Shown one piece after another: positions 34,164-42,285 of a stretch of DNA of 64,000 nucleotides; the first letter of the stretch is position 1, and each line of letters begins with the position of its first letter. The notes under the pieces are model-generated. The model saw only the letters and a list, made by a program, of their open reading frames with translations. It did not search any database and was not told where the DNA came from. The translations under genes were made by a program, and so were the position numbers. Source of the DNA: Streptomyces griseus (lineage in GTDB: Bacteria > Actinomycetota > Actinomycetes > Streptomycetales > Streptomycetaceae); assembly GCF_900460065.1 (NCBI RefSeq), contig NZ_UAVD01000029.1, positions 372,001-436,000 on the forward strand, in the 5' to 3' direction.

Positions 34164-35834
34164 TCAGCCGGTTCCGGCGGCTGCCCGCAGCATCAGACCC
34201 AGGCCCACGGCGATGACGAGGACTGAGGTGATGACGGGTCCGGTCCGCGCCAGTTTCCTCAGCACGGGGTTGTGGCGGAAGGTCCGGGCCCGGTCATGGC
34301 TCTCGATGCGTTCGCGCAGGCGTACGAGGAGGAGTCCGGCGAGGGTGAGGGTGGCGGCCATGCCGAATCCGTAGCCGATGACGAGGAGCACGCCGAAGGC
34401 CGTACGCCCCAGGGCGACGGCGCCGAGGAGCACGACGAGGGCGGAGGGGCTGGGGACGAGGCCGCCGGCGATGCCCATGCCGATGAGGCCGGTACGGCTT
34501 GTACGTTGAGCGTCCCGAGGAGCCGTCGACGTGTTGGCCGGGTGGTGTTCGTGGTCCGGCGGGGTGAGTGTCGCGACCGCGGGAGTGGCCCGGAGTCCCC
34601 CGGCCGGCGTGCTGTCGCGTGCGGAAGCTGGGCTTACGGGTCCGTGGTGGTGAGGGCTGTCGTCCCCGTGGTCGTGATCATGGTGGTGGCCGTGGTCATC
34701 GTGGCTGTGGCTGTGGCTGTGGCTGTGGCTGTGGCTGTGACCCGGGCCGTGGTGATGGTGGTTGTGTTGCGGCGTGCCCCGGACTGCTCCCGTGAGGAGC
34801 CAGAGGCCGATGCCGGTGACGAGGAGCCCGCTGGCGGCTCCGAGCCACATCAGGACGGTTTCTCCTGCCAGATGGGTGGAGACGGGCAGGGCGAGGCCGA
34901 GGACCAGGACGCCGGCGGTGTGCGTCAGGGTGACGGTGGCCCCGACGGTGAGGGCGTCCCGCCTGGTGCCGCGACGGCCCGCGAGGTAGGCGGCCATGAT
35001 GGTCTTGCCGTGGCCGGGCATTGCCGCGTGGGATGCTCCGAGGACGAGCGCCAGGAACAGAGCCAGCAGCCCCACGGGCAGGGTGATCTCCCGGGCGCCG
35101 ACGAGCGAGTCGAAGGCCCCGGTGACCTTTGCGAGCACCCCGCCGATCACACCCGCGCCGGGGAGGTCCGCCACCACCGCCGGGACGGCCGCATGGCCCT
35201 GACCGGGCTCACTGCGCAGGGTCGCCGAGCGCTGGTCGAGTGGGGAGGCGAGGGGATCCGCCGGGTACTGGCGCAGCTCGCGGGTGGTGGAGGTCGCCGG
35301 TACATCGGTCCGGGTGATCCTGACGCCCTGGCCGGTAGCGGTCATCTCGTGCCAGCCGACGCGCCTGGTGTCGTAGTCCGTTTCGGCCCGGATACCGGCG
35401 CGCTCGGTGAGGTCGGCCGGGCTGGTCAGTGAGCAGGTGAGGCGGCTGGTCCTGAGACCGGCCTCCCCGTTCTCGTAGACCAGGGTGGCCGAGGACCGCC
35501 TCCACTCCGCCTGGGTACCTCCCACGCTCAGGTGGAGCTGCCCGCTCAGGTCCGAGCAGGTCTTCTCGGCGTGGACGCGCGATTCGTCGTCGCTGACCTT
35601 GCCGTCGTGATCGGTGTCGATGGCGGAGCGTTCCTGGAGGGCCGAGATCTCCGCATGGTCGACCACGACGTGGGCGTCGATCCGGTCGGTCCGAAGGACG
35701 AGTCCGGTGTGGTAGTTGACGCTGAAGTTGCCCAAAGGGTGGGCGGTGGCGGCGGGCGCGGACGCCACGTTCGCGACGGCGACGAGGGCGCCCGCGGCCA
35801 GGGTGGTGAGGGTTCGGCGCAGGGTGTTGTTCAT
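34164..35834 (-). CDS. NicO-type nickel/cobalt transporter with His-rich loop and EF-hand-like motif
   Basis: This is a 556-aa protein from ATG 35834, with an N-terminal signal-like segment. An extracytoplasmic region (about 32-230) includes DTDHDGKVSDDESRVH, which fits an EF-hand-like Ca-binding loop. The membrane part carries NicO/RcnA hallmarks: GASHAAMPGHGKTIMAAYLA, LTVGATVTLTHTAGVLVLGL and GGLVPSPSALVVLLGA. Between helices lies a long His loop (about 357-400, including GHSHSHSHSHSHSH) suited to metal binding. The family moves Ni2+ or Co2+ across the membrane. The direction here is unknown. The start overlaps the upstream TPR gene stop as ATGA. A Nur-box-like site upstream of the operon supports nickel. 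Confidence 0.9.
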   Translation of the reverse strand: MNNTLRRTLTTLAAGALVAVANVASAPAATAHPLGNFSVNYHTGLVLRTDRIDAHVVVDHAEISALQERSAIDTDHDGKVSDDESRVHAEKTCSDLSGQLHLSVGGTQAEWRRSSATLVYENGEAGLRTSRLTCSLTSPADLTERAGIRAETDYDTRRVGWHEMTATGQGVRITRTDVPATSTTRELRQYPADPLASPLDQRSATLRSEPGQGHAAVPAVVADLPGAGVIGGVLAKVTGAFDSLVGAREITLPVGLLALFLALVLGASHAAMPGHGKTIMAAYLAGRRGTRRDALTVGATVTLTHTAGVLVLGLALPVSTHLAGETVLMWLGAASGLLVTGIGLWLLTGAVRGTPQHNHHHHGPGHSHSHSHSHSHSHDDHGHHHDHDHGDDSPHHHGPVSPASARDSTPAGGLRATPAVATLTPPDHEHHPANTSTAPRDAQRTSRTGLIGMGIAGGLVPSPSALVVLLGAVALGRTAFGVLLVIGYGFGMAATLTLAGLLLVRLRERIESHDRARTFRHNPVLRKLARTGPVITSVLVIAVGLGLMLRAAAGTG

Positions 35835-37180
35835 GGAGTGTCGATTCGCTGGAGCAGGTCGCGGGCGGCGCGGGCGTGCAGGGGGTGGAAGCCCGGCTCG
35901 CGCAGCGCCTCGGTCAGATCGCGGCGGGCCGCTGCCGGGTCGCCGAGGGCGTGGTGGATGGCGGCGCGGTGGTAGCGGAAGATCGCGCTGCGGGTGCCCT
36001 GGGCCAGGGACTTGTCCGCTTGGACGAGGGCCTCGGTATCCCGGCCGGCTCGGTGCAGGGCCCAGGCGTACGCGTCGTGGACGGCGACGAAGGGGCGGTT
36101 GCGGAGGGTCCCTTCGGCCAGGGCCACAGCGCGTCGCGGGTTGCCGTGATCGGCTTCGAAGAGGATCGCGTCGGTGTCCGCCGGGTCGCCGGCGGCTTCC
36201 CGGATACGGTCCTGAGCGCGCAGCAGGTCGTAGTTCTCCGCCGCCCGTTCGCGGTGCCCCAGGGCCTGCTCCAGTTCGCCCAGGCCCAACAGGTAGTGCG
36301 GGAGGGGCGCGATCGCGATGGCCGCCTTGTAGTCGGCGACGGCCTTGGTGGTGTCGCCCAGGGCCAGGTAGGCGCGGGCACGGGTCTCCAGGAGGGCCGA
36401 ATCCGTCGGGGCGGTTCTGAGGGCGTTCTGCGTCCTGGCCAGGGCTTCGCGGGGGTTCGCGTCCTGGAGGTCGAGCCCCGCCAGAACACTGTGGGCGAAA
36501 GCCTTGTCGGCCGGGGTGGCCGCTGCCGCCAGTGACCGTTGCATCAGGGCGCGGGCACGGGTGGTGTTTCCCTTGAGCTCGAAGGCGTAGGAGGCGCGAG
36601 CGAGGGAGGCGGCGTCCGGACGGAGATCCGTCATCTTCTGGACGGCCTCGTCGGCCTCGTCGTAGTGGCCGAGCTGGGTATGGGCGTCGGCGAGGACTCC
36701 GTAGGCGGAGGAGCTGTAGGGCCCGCTGGTGGTGGCCTTGCGGGCCCAGCGCAGCGCGGTGGGGAAGTCGTGGCGGGCCGCTGCCAGGGCGCCCATGGCG
36801 GTCTCCGCGTCCGTGTTGCCCTCGCCCTGCACGGAGAGAGAAGTCCGTAGGGCCTTCTCGGCCCGGTCGTAGGTGGCCGGGTCAGCGGTGCTGCGCGCCT
36901 GCTGGACGTAGGCCATCCCCAGGGCGGCCCAGCCGCCGGGATCCTTCGGGAGCCGGGCCACCCGGGCCTGGAGCGCTTCGATCGACCCGCGGGGCGCCTC
37001 GTCCGTCCGACCGTGGCCGGTACGAGGCGCGGTGTTCGCGCCGGGGGTCAGCATGACCGCGCCGGCGGCGAACATCGTCGCGCCCAGGGCCATGGTGATC
37101 ACGATGTTCCACAGCCGTCGGCTTCCACGCGACGGGGCAGGCGGCGGAGTGGACGTGGGTGTGTTGTGGTCCGGGTGCAC
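35831..37180 (-). CDS. Membrane-anchored TPR protein
   Basis: This is a 449-aa protein from GTG 37180, preceded by ggggagg. An N-terminal membrane helix (LWNIVITMALGATMFAAGAV) anchors it. At least eight TPR-like units follow, e.g. ALGMAYVQQARSTADPATYD, AYGVLADAHTQLGHYDEADE, ARAYLALGDTTKAVADYKAA and RYHRAAIHHALGDPAAARRD. It is a protein-interaction scaffold, probably extracytoplasmic. It lies between DUF4331 and NicO genes in one operon and is coupled to the latter by a 4-base overlap. The open frame upstream of 37180 overlaps the DUF4331 gene and was rejected. Confidence 0.9.
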   Translation of the reverse strand: MHPDHNTPTSTPPPAPSRGSRRLWNIVITMALGATMFAAGAVMLTPGANTAPRTGHGRTDEAPRGSIEALQARVARLPKDPGGWAALGMAYVQQARSTADPATYDRAEKALRTSLSVQGEGNTDAETAMGALAAARHDFPTALRWARKATTSGPYSSSAYGVLADAHTQLGHYDEADEAVQKMTDLRPDAASLARASYAFELKGNTTRARALMQRSLAAAATPADKAFAHSVLAGLDLQDANPREALARTQNALRTAPTDSALLETRARAYLALGDTTKAVADYKAAIAIAPLPHYLLGLGELEQALGHRERAAENYDLLRAQDRIREAAGDPADTDAILFEADHGNPRRAVALAEGTLRNRPFVAVHDAYAWALHRAGRDTEALVQADKSLAQGTRSAIFRYHRAAIHHALGDPAAARRDLTEALREPGFHPLHARAARDLLQRIDTP

Positions 37181-37278
37181 GAGAGGTCCTCCCCCTGGTT
37201 CGGCGATGCCCGGGCCGTGGCGGTGCTCCACGGCCCGGACACCTTCGTTGCCTCGATCCGTGTTCTGCTGGGGCCGGT

Positions 37279-38880
37279 TCAGCTCTCCTTGCGGCGGCGG
37301 CGAAGGCGGAAGCCGCCGACTCCGAGGAGGAGCGCGCCGGCCCCGGCGAGCGCCGCCGCTCGGGTGGGCTGGACGGCGGTGCTCGCCGCGGTGTTCTCCG
37401 TAGCGGTCTGCTCGGCACTGCGGCCGGTCGCGCCGGGGCCGCGGTTCACGTTCTTCGTGTGGGGGAGTGCGACGTAGGGGAACGAGGTGCCGAAGGGGAC
37501 CTCGTTGGTGTCCACCTTGTCGCCGTCCGCGAGCGCCGGGACGAGAACGCCGGTCTGGGCGGCGCCTTCGACGGCCTGAAGCGAGATGTCGATGACGTCG
37601 TCGGCGAGGCGGCGCCCGTTCGGGAAGCCGGCCAGGTCGCCCGCGAGGACACCGAGCCGCTGGGGCTTGGCGGTGGGCGGCACCGCCATGTTCAGGCGCA
37701 GCTCCTCCGCCGGGACGATCTTCCTGAGCACCGCGTCCTTGTTGAGGCGGTGGGCGTTCAGGTCGGCCTTGATCGGACCACAGACCTTGCAGATGCCCGT
37801 CAGGTAGATCTCGGCGAGGTCGTTGCGGGGCGTCTTGGGGGCCGGGACGCCGTAGACCTGCTGGATGAGCTTGGGCAGGATCGGGTCGTACACCTTGTCG
37901 ACGACCGGCTGAACGGTGCGGTCCTGGCTGGGGTTGAGGGTGTTGAACGCGTCCTTGAACTTCAGCGGGACGACGACCTCGTTGACCAGCGGGTTCCCCA
38001 GGCGGGACACCTGCTTCCACTGCTTGTTGACCTTCGCGTCACGAGAGTCGTTGACGGTGACGCCCGCACGCTCGGTGGTCGACCACACCCCGATAACCGG
38101 GTTGCGGGAGGAGTCGCCCCTCAGGGCGAGCTGCTTCTTCGGGACCTGGATGGCGATGGTGTTGACGTTGTAGCCGGCCAGGGTGTCCTGCCCGCGCTCG
38201 CTCAGGTCGCCGCCGTAGAGGAGGTCGAAGACACGCAGGTCGGCGAAGAACGGGTCCTCGGCCTGGCCCGCGTACGTCTTGCCGCCGCCCGGCAGACCGA
38301 ACGTCGCCTGCTTCCGCAGGGCCGCGTAGTCGGGCATCGACGCCTGGCCCGTACGGGACGGCGCGGCCGGGACGCCCCGCAGGACGGTGCGGCTCTTTCC
38401 TCCGGTGGTGACGACGAGGTCGTAGACCTGGCGGAAGTTGAGGTCCGGGTCGTTCAGCGAGGTGACCTGCCCGGTGTTGTAGAGGAACTGGTTCGCGTCG
38501 TCGCGGTAGCTGCTGCGGAAGCGCCAGCTGTAGGTGACGTCGGCGACGCCGTCACCGGTGTTGTCGATCTTGATGTTGTAGCGCAGGTCGTCGCCGAACG
38601 CGTAGAAGTTCGGTCCGCCGTTGGGCTCCTCCATCGGGATCCAGTTCGCCACCATCGTGACGGTGTCGGCCTTGTCGGGGCTGGTGAACGCGTACACGTC
38701 GGTGTTGTCCGCTCGCGGGTCCCCGGCGATCAGGGGTGCCTCGCGGTGGCTGGAGGCCGCGCTGAGGCCCGGGGCGAGGGTCATCGCTCCGAGTCCCGCG
38801 GCCAGGGTGGTGGTACCGAGGACGAGCAGGGACCGGTCCAGGACGCGCCGTGAGCGGGGCTTTGACTGAGAATCCTTCAC
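37279..38880 (-). CDS. DUF4331 domain secreted protein
   Basis: This is a 533-aa protein from GTG 38880 (VKDSQSKPRSRRVLDRSL), with aagga upstream. A signal peptide (residues 14-38, LVLGTTTLAAGLGAMTLAPG) precedes ASSHREAPLIAGDPRADNTD, the defining N-terminus of DUF4331. Typical motifs include DVYAFTSPDKADTVTMVANW and NVNTIAIQVPKKQL. The C-terminus has a hydrophobic helix (AALAGAGALLLGVGG) then RLRRRRKES, so the protein is likely tethered to the membrane facing outside. Function is unknown. Co-occurrence with TPR and NicO genes suggests a metal-related surface complex. Confidence 0.92.
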   Translation of the reverse strand: MKDSQSKPRSRRVLDRSLLVLGTTTLAAGLGAMTLAPGLSAASSHREAPLIAGDPRADNTDVYAFTSPDKADTVTMVANWIPMEEPNGGPNFYAFGDDLRYNIKIDNTGDGVADVTYSWRFRSSYRDDANQFLYNTGQVTSLNDPDLNFRQVYDLVVTTGGKSRTVLRGVPAAPSRTGQASMPDYAALRKQATFGLPGGGKTYAGQAEDPFFADLRVFDLLYGGDLSERGQDTLAGYNVNTIAIQVPKKQLALRGDSSRNPVIGVWSTTERAGVTVNDSRDAKVNKQWKQVSRLGNPLVNEVVVPLKFKDAFNTLNPSQDRTVQPVVDKVYDPILPKLIQQVYGVPAPKTPRNDLAEIYLTGICKVCGPIKADLNAHRLNKDAVLRKIVPAEELRLNMAVPPTAKPQRLGVLAGDLAGFPNGRRLADDVIDISLQAVEGAAQTGVLVPALADGDKVDTNEVPFGTSFPYVALPHTKNVNRGPGATGRSAEQTATENTAASTAVQPTRAAALAGAGALLLGVGGFRLRRRRKES

Positions 38881-39633
38881 GCTGTTCCTTCTGTCTGCTG
38901 TTCCCCGCCCGGCATGTGTGAGGGCATACGCAAGCGAGGGTGGGCGGATGAGTGGTGTGGCGTTTCGGAGCAGTGGCGGGAAGGCTCGCCCTGACCGGGT
39001 GACGGGAATGGGGCGGATCAACGGAGTGATCCGTGACCTGGTCCCTCGTCGAAGATCTGCGCGTGGGAGGGCCGCGCATGGAGGAATGACGCGTCAAAGA
39101 GCCGCGCAGCCGTAGACAAGCACGTCGAAAGCACCTCCCGCGCACACTCGGGCCCGATCCGCGGGGCAGCCGAGCGACCCACGGAGGGAGAAAAGGCCGG
39201 TGGGACGGGAAATCGGTGCGACGGACATCCCGCGAAAAATTGGGGCGACACAGTCCTGGGCCGCTGGGCCGAAAGGGTTACGACCCCACTATTGCAAGTG
39301 ATTCGCAAGAGTGGGATCGCGAGAATTCGCTCCGTCGGCGTATCGCGTTCGTCGGATATTCGGAAGCCGAGAGGCGTCCGGTCCGCCGCATGGATGGTCG
39401 GAGTGTGCAGCCGCTGCAAGAAGGCGGAGTCCGGAAGGAGCCGCCGTCGGCTTCGCCGGTCTCCGCCCTGCGTTGGTCCCCCCTCCGGCCCGCAAGTGAT
39501 CGCCGCTCATCCCGGTTCATGACTCCAATGGGGTGACTTTCCGAGCATCTCCCCATCCGCGGATGCCCCGGCTCCGAACCCGTCATGAACCCGCTCACCA
39601 TTCCGCGGGACGCCACGATTCCCTTGGAGCACC
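38881..39633. other. 753-base divergent intergenic region with a Nur-like box
   Basis: This region lies between the leftward DUF4331 operon and the rightward DUF4394 gene. The open frames have no family character. The Nur-like box at 39285-39315 is the main signal. The stretch 39230-39360 is AT-rich for this genome (attgcaagtgattcgcaaga) and probably contains promoters. Confidence 0.5.
39285..39315. promoter_or_regulatory. Nur (nickel uptake regulator) box-like operator
   Basis: TTGCAA-GTGAT-TCGCAA at 39292-39308 fits the Streptomyces Nur consensus tTGCaa-N5-ttGCAA with one change. It is nested in a larger dyad (cccactattgc / gcaagagtggg, 10 of 11 paired). Nur is a nickel-responsive Fur-family repressor of nickel uptake genes and sodF. 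The site is about 405 bases upstream of the DUF4331-TPR-NicO operon and about 320 bases upstream of the DUF4394 gene. Confidence 0.55.
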
Positions 39634-40314
39634 ATGCGTACGCGTAGAACCGCCGTAGCCGCCGTCTCGGTCGCCGCAGCCGCCGCCCTGTCCGCTCCGG
39701 CCCTGGCATCCGCGGACGGCCGCGACGGACACGACATGAACCACCGAGGGCACAAGGCGCTCACCGCCGTCGGGCTGACCGCGGACCAGCGCCTGGTCGA
39801 GTTCACCGTCGACCGGCCCGCCAGGACCACGGACAACGGAAGGGTGTCCGGCCTGCGCGGTGACACCAAGGTCGTCGGCATCGACTTCCGCGTCCAGGAC
39901 GAGAAGCTCTACGGCGTCGGCGACAGGGGAGGCGTCTACACCCTCAACACGGCCAACGCCAGGGCCACGAAGGTCTCCCAGCTCACGGTCGCCCTCGCAG
40001 GCAAGTTCGGCGTCGACTTCAACCCGGCGGCCAACCGGCTCCGCGTGATCAGCAACACGGGGCAGAACCTGCGGCACAACATCGACGACAGCGCCGCCCC
40101 TCTGGGCACCACGACCGACGGCACGCTCACCAACCCGATCACGCCGCCCACCACCGCGACAGGCGTCACCGGCGCCGCTTACACCAACAACGACCTCAAC
40201 GCCGCCACCGCGACGACCCTGTTCGACATCGACACCATGGCCGACCGGGTCTCCCTGCAATCGCCCGCCAACGCCGGCACCCTTGCCCCGACCGGAAACA
40301 GACTCACTTCCTGA
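39634..40314 (+). pseudogene. DUF4394 secreted protein, C-terminally truncated
   Basis: The 226-codon frame has a signal peptide (TAVAAVSVAAAAALSAPALA) and a DUF4394 domain: GLTADQRLVEFTVDRPARTT, VVGIDFRVQDEKLYGVGDRG, LAGKFGVDFNPAANRLRVIS, GAAYTNNDLNAATATTLFDI. It breaks off after LQSPANAGTLAPTGNRLTS. As I know the family, about 60-90 more residues normally follow this point, including another beta-propeller-like repeat. The end coincides with the beginning of a zone of gene remnants, so truncation by recombination is likely. The shortened product might still be made. Confidence 0.7.
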
Positions 40315-40348
40315 TTCGCCGACGTGCCATCGGACGCACGGATTCGCG

Positions 40349-40666
40349 TTACGCACCCTCGACAGGCAGTCCCGCAACGAACTCCGAAAGATCGGATCCT
40401 TGGGGCGGCGCCTGCCCAGGCAGGAAGCGCTGGTAGTGGTCGGCTACGAGACGATGCAACTCTGCCTCGGCCGAGTGATCACCGCTGAGCTCAAGGGTGA
40501 CCTGATGCGGCTCACCCGCCATACGCAACGGTCTGGCCAAGGCGTCGAACCCCAAAGCGTACTCGTCGGGCATCTCCCACCATGCCTCTGCGGACGCTCG
40601 GTCCGGAAGCACGTACATGTGGTAGTCGTCATCGAAGAGGACCAGGGGGCCTATCGGTGTAGTCAC
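40349..40666 (-). CDS. Hypothetical protein (105 aa)
   Basis: GTG 40666 opens a 105-codon frame: MTTPIGPLVLFDDDYHMYVL, EAWWEMPDEYALGFDALARP and HQVTLELSGDHSAEAELHRL. Composition is acidic and balanced, like a real soluble protein, but I recognise no family. It may be an immunity-like or modulatory small protein. It lies inside the remnant zone. Confidence 0.6.
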   Translation of the reverse strand: MTTPIGPLVLFDDDYHMYVLPDRASAEAWWEMPDEYALGFDALARPLRMAGEPHQVTLELSGDHSAEAELHRLVADHYQRFLPGQAPPQGSDLSEFVAGLPVEGA

Positions 40667-40805
40667 TCGTGGAGTATGTCCCAGCCTCCGCGTCGCAGGC
40701 GCGCCGTAACACTCTGAACTCTATGTTCACGCGCCAAGTGAGATGACTTCTCAAGCACTTCCGACATACGCCCTAGACAATGGGGTGTGGTTCGGGTGCG
40801 GGGTC

Positions 40806-40925
40806 TCACTCCCATGCGATGGTGCCCGGGGGCTTGCTCGTCACGTCGAGGACGACGCGGTTGACCTCGGCGACCTCGTTGGTGATGCGGGTGGAGATCT
40901 TCGCCAGCGTCTCGCCGTCGCCCTG
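40806..40925 (-). pseudogene. guaA: guaA (GMP synthase) C-terminal fragment
   Basis: The frame ending at the stop 40806-40808 encodes GETLAKISTRITNEVAEVNR then VVLDVTSKPPGTIAWE, which is the C-terminus of glutamine-hydrolysing GMP synthase. Only about 40 residues are present and the usual final IEWE is IAWE. The 5' side is lost where istB-like sequence begins on the other strand. A full guaA must exist elsewhere, so this is a translocated or duplicated remnant. Confidence 0.85.
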
Positions 40926-41200
40926 GCCGTCGCGGCCTGCCGGGCCGGCTACTCGATCTACTTCACCAGCCTCGACGCATGGTCCGCCACCTCAAGGCCG
41001 CCGAGGACCAGGGCCGGCTGATGAGCAAGCTCACCAGCTATCTCCGGCTCAGCGTTCTCGTGGTCGACGAGGAGTGCTGCCAGCCCCTGGAACGGACCGA
41101 GGCCAACCTCGTCTTCCAGGTGGTCTCCAAGCGCTACGAGAAGGGCTCGATCATCCTGACCTCGAACAAGACCTTCGGCAAAGCGCACATGTTCCGGCGA
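40911..41200 (+). pseudogene. istB: IS21-family istB (transposition helper ATPase) fragment, frameshifted
   Basis: LAVALAVAACRAGYSIYFTS (about 40914-40973) continues, after a frame change near 40975, as MVRHLKAAEDQGRLMSKLTS, then VLVVDEECCQPLERTEANLV and VSKRYEKGSIILTSNKTFGK. This is IstB after its Walker A, with the Walker B VLVVDE and the sensor SNKTFGEWG region altered. The N-terminal third and the C-terminus are missing. No istA or terminal repeats are visible, so it is an inactive remnant. Confidence 0.85.
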
Positions 41201-41256
41201 ACGTGTGCTAGGCGGCGTCGAAATTCAACAGGTTCTCTCTCGTTAACGCGTCGGCA

Positions 41257-41697
41257 TCAGCTGTCCTCTGGCCCTTCGCCGAGAGCTGTTGTGAGCTCGG
41301 ACTGAAGTTCAGGGTTGTCTGTGATTGAGATGAGCCGGTGGGCGACGGGCCAGATGCGCCATCCCGAGTCATGGTCGAATGGGGGACGCATGCCGGCGGC
41401 GTTGTGCGCCACCTTGGCAACCAGCTCCGCGAGGGTGAACAGCAGGGCCTGCTCCTCGTTCAGCGGGGCGTTTTGATCCAGGCTCCGTCGCCGCAGTCGG
41501 TCGAAGACTTCGCGGGCCTGCGGCCACCGCTCCTCGGTCTCGGCCAGCAGCAGAGCATTGTCGACTTCTGAGAAGTCCCCGAGGTTTCGGTTCGCGGCTC
41601 GAAGTACGCTGCCAGCCCAGGCCACGGGGGTGGGTTGCTTTTCGAACCGGGAACGTCCCCATGAATACAGTCGCTGGGTGTTCGTCTGATCAGCCAT
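41257..41697 (-). CDS. Hypothetical protein (146 aa)
   Basis: The frame from 41697 encodes MADQTNTQRLYSWGRSRFEK, EVDNALLLAETEERWPQARE and FTLAELVAKVAHNAAGMRPP, ending with an acidic tail. It looks like a mostly helical soluble protein. I recognise no family. It sits among gene remnants but is itself uninterrupted. Confidence 0.6.
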   Translation of the reverse strand: MADQTNTQRLYSWGRSRFEKQPTPVAWAGSVLRAANRNLGDFSEVDNALLLAETEERWPQAREVFDRLRRRSLDQNAPLNEEQALLFTLAELVAKVAHNAAGMRPPFDHDSGWRIWPVAHRLISITDNPELQSELTTALGEGPEDS

Positions 41698-41763
41698 GAT
41701 TGCTCGCTTCGTCTGGTGGTGGTGCCGGCCAGGGGCTCCCGGCGGAGGGTAGACGTCCGCCAG

Positions 41764-42117
41764 CTATCCGGCACCGAATTTTGTGCCAATCGGGAGCCGG
41801 CCGGCGTCGACGTGATCGGCGAGGTAGATCATGACGCCTTCGGGATCCATGCCGAGGGCCGCAGCGACGAGCTTGGGATCGAGGGTGTTGACCAGGTCGG
41901 CGAGTCGAGTACTCCGCAGGGTCCGCGGTGGGACACCGCAGGGGTCCAGGAGGTGGCTGACATGGGCGGTTGAGGCCGGTGCCCGGCCGGTCCTGGTGAT
42001 CTTGGTGACGATCACGTGGGGGGTGTCGGTGTGCTGGCCCTGACGGTGGGCCAGGCAGTGTTGGAGTGCCGTCCAGCTGGCCGGATCCATGGGCACCGGG
42101 TGCGGGCGTCTGCCCAT
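41764..42117 (-). pseudogene. C-terminal remnant resembling actinobacterial tyrosine-recombinase/integrase
   Basis: The frame contains HVIVTKITRTGRAPASTAHV and LDPCGVPPRTLRSTRLADLV, then ALGMDPEGVMIYLADHVDAG. The LRSTRLADLV...DPKLVAAALGM pattern resembles the C-terminal catalytic segment of Streptomyces integrase-like proteins, but the rest of the protein is absent. The assignment is from memory of the pattern and is tentative. Confidence 0.4.
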
Positions 42118-42120
42118 CCG

Positions 42121-42206
42121 GAGCTACGCCCCAGAACGTTGACCGAGACGCTGTTGCCCTCGTCATCAGCGAGTGAGATGAGCTCCCTCGGGGGCCTGTC
42201 GCCCAT
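42121..42206 (-). pseudogene. N-terminal remnant resembling a DUF5959 protein
   Basis: From ATG 42206 the frame reads MGDRPPRELISLADDEGNSV then SVNVLGRSS before it runs into the recombinase-like remnant in another frame. The LxDxEGNSVxVxVxGR start resembles DUF5959 proteins. It is very short, so confidence is low. Confidence 0.3.
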
Positions 42207-42285
42207 AGCTGCCCTTTTGTCGGCGAGTACCGAGCGATCCTCGCCCGACCCGAGGGCATCCCTCATCTCATTTCTTGCCAGGAGT

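Noticed and set aside
34690..34745. Hexanucleotide ggctgt repeat as a separate repeat element
   Set aside because: It encodes the His-Ser run inside the NicO gene, so it is a coding repeat described with that protein.
35831..38020. Extending the TPR gene upstream to a 729-codon ORF
   Set aside because: The extra part overlaps the DUF4331 gene on the same strand and has low-complexity composition. GTG 37180 has a good ribosome-binding site.
41690..42259. Long leftward ORF across the recombinase-like remnant
   Set aside because: The frame translates to Pro/Arg/His-rich sequence. The neighbouring frame carries the recognisable recombinase-like motifs.
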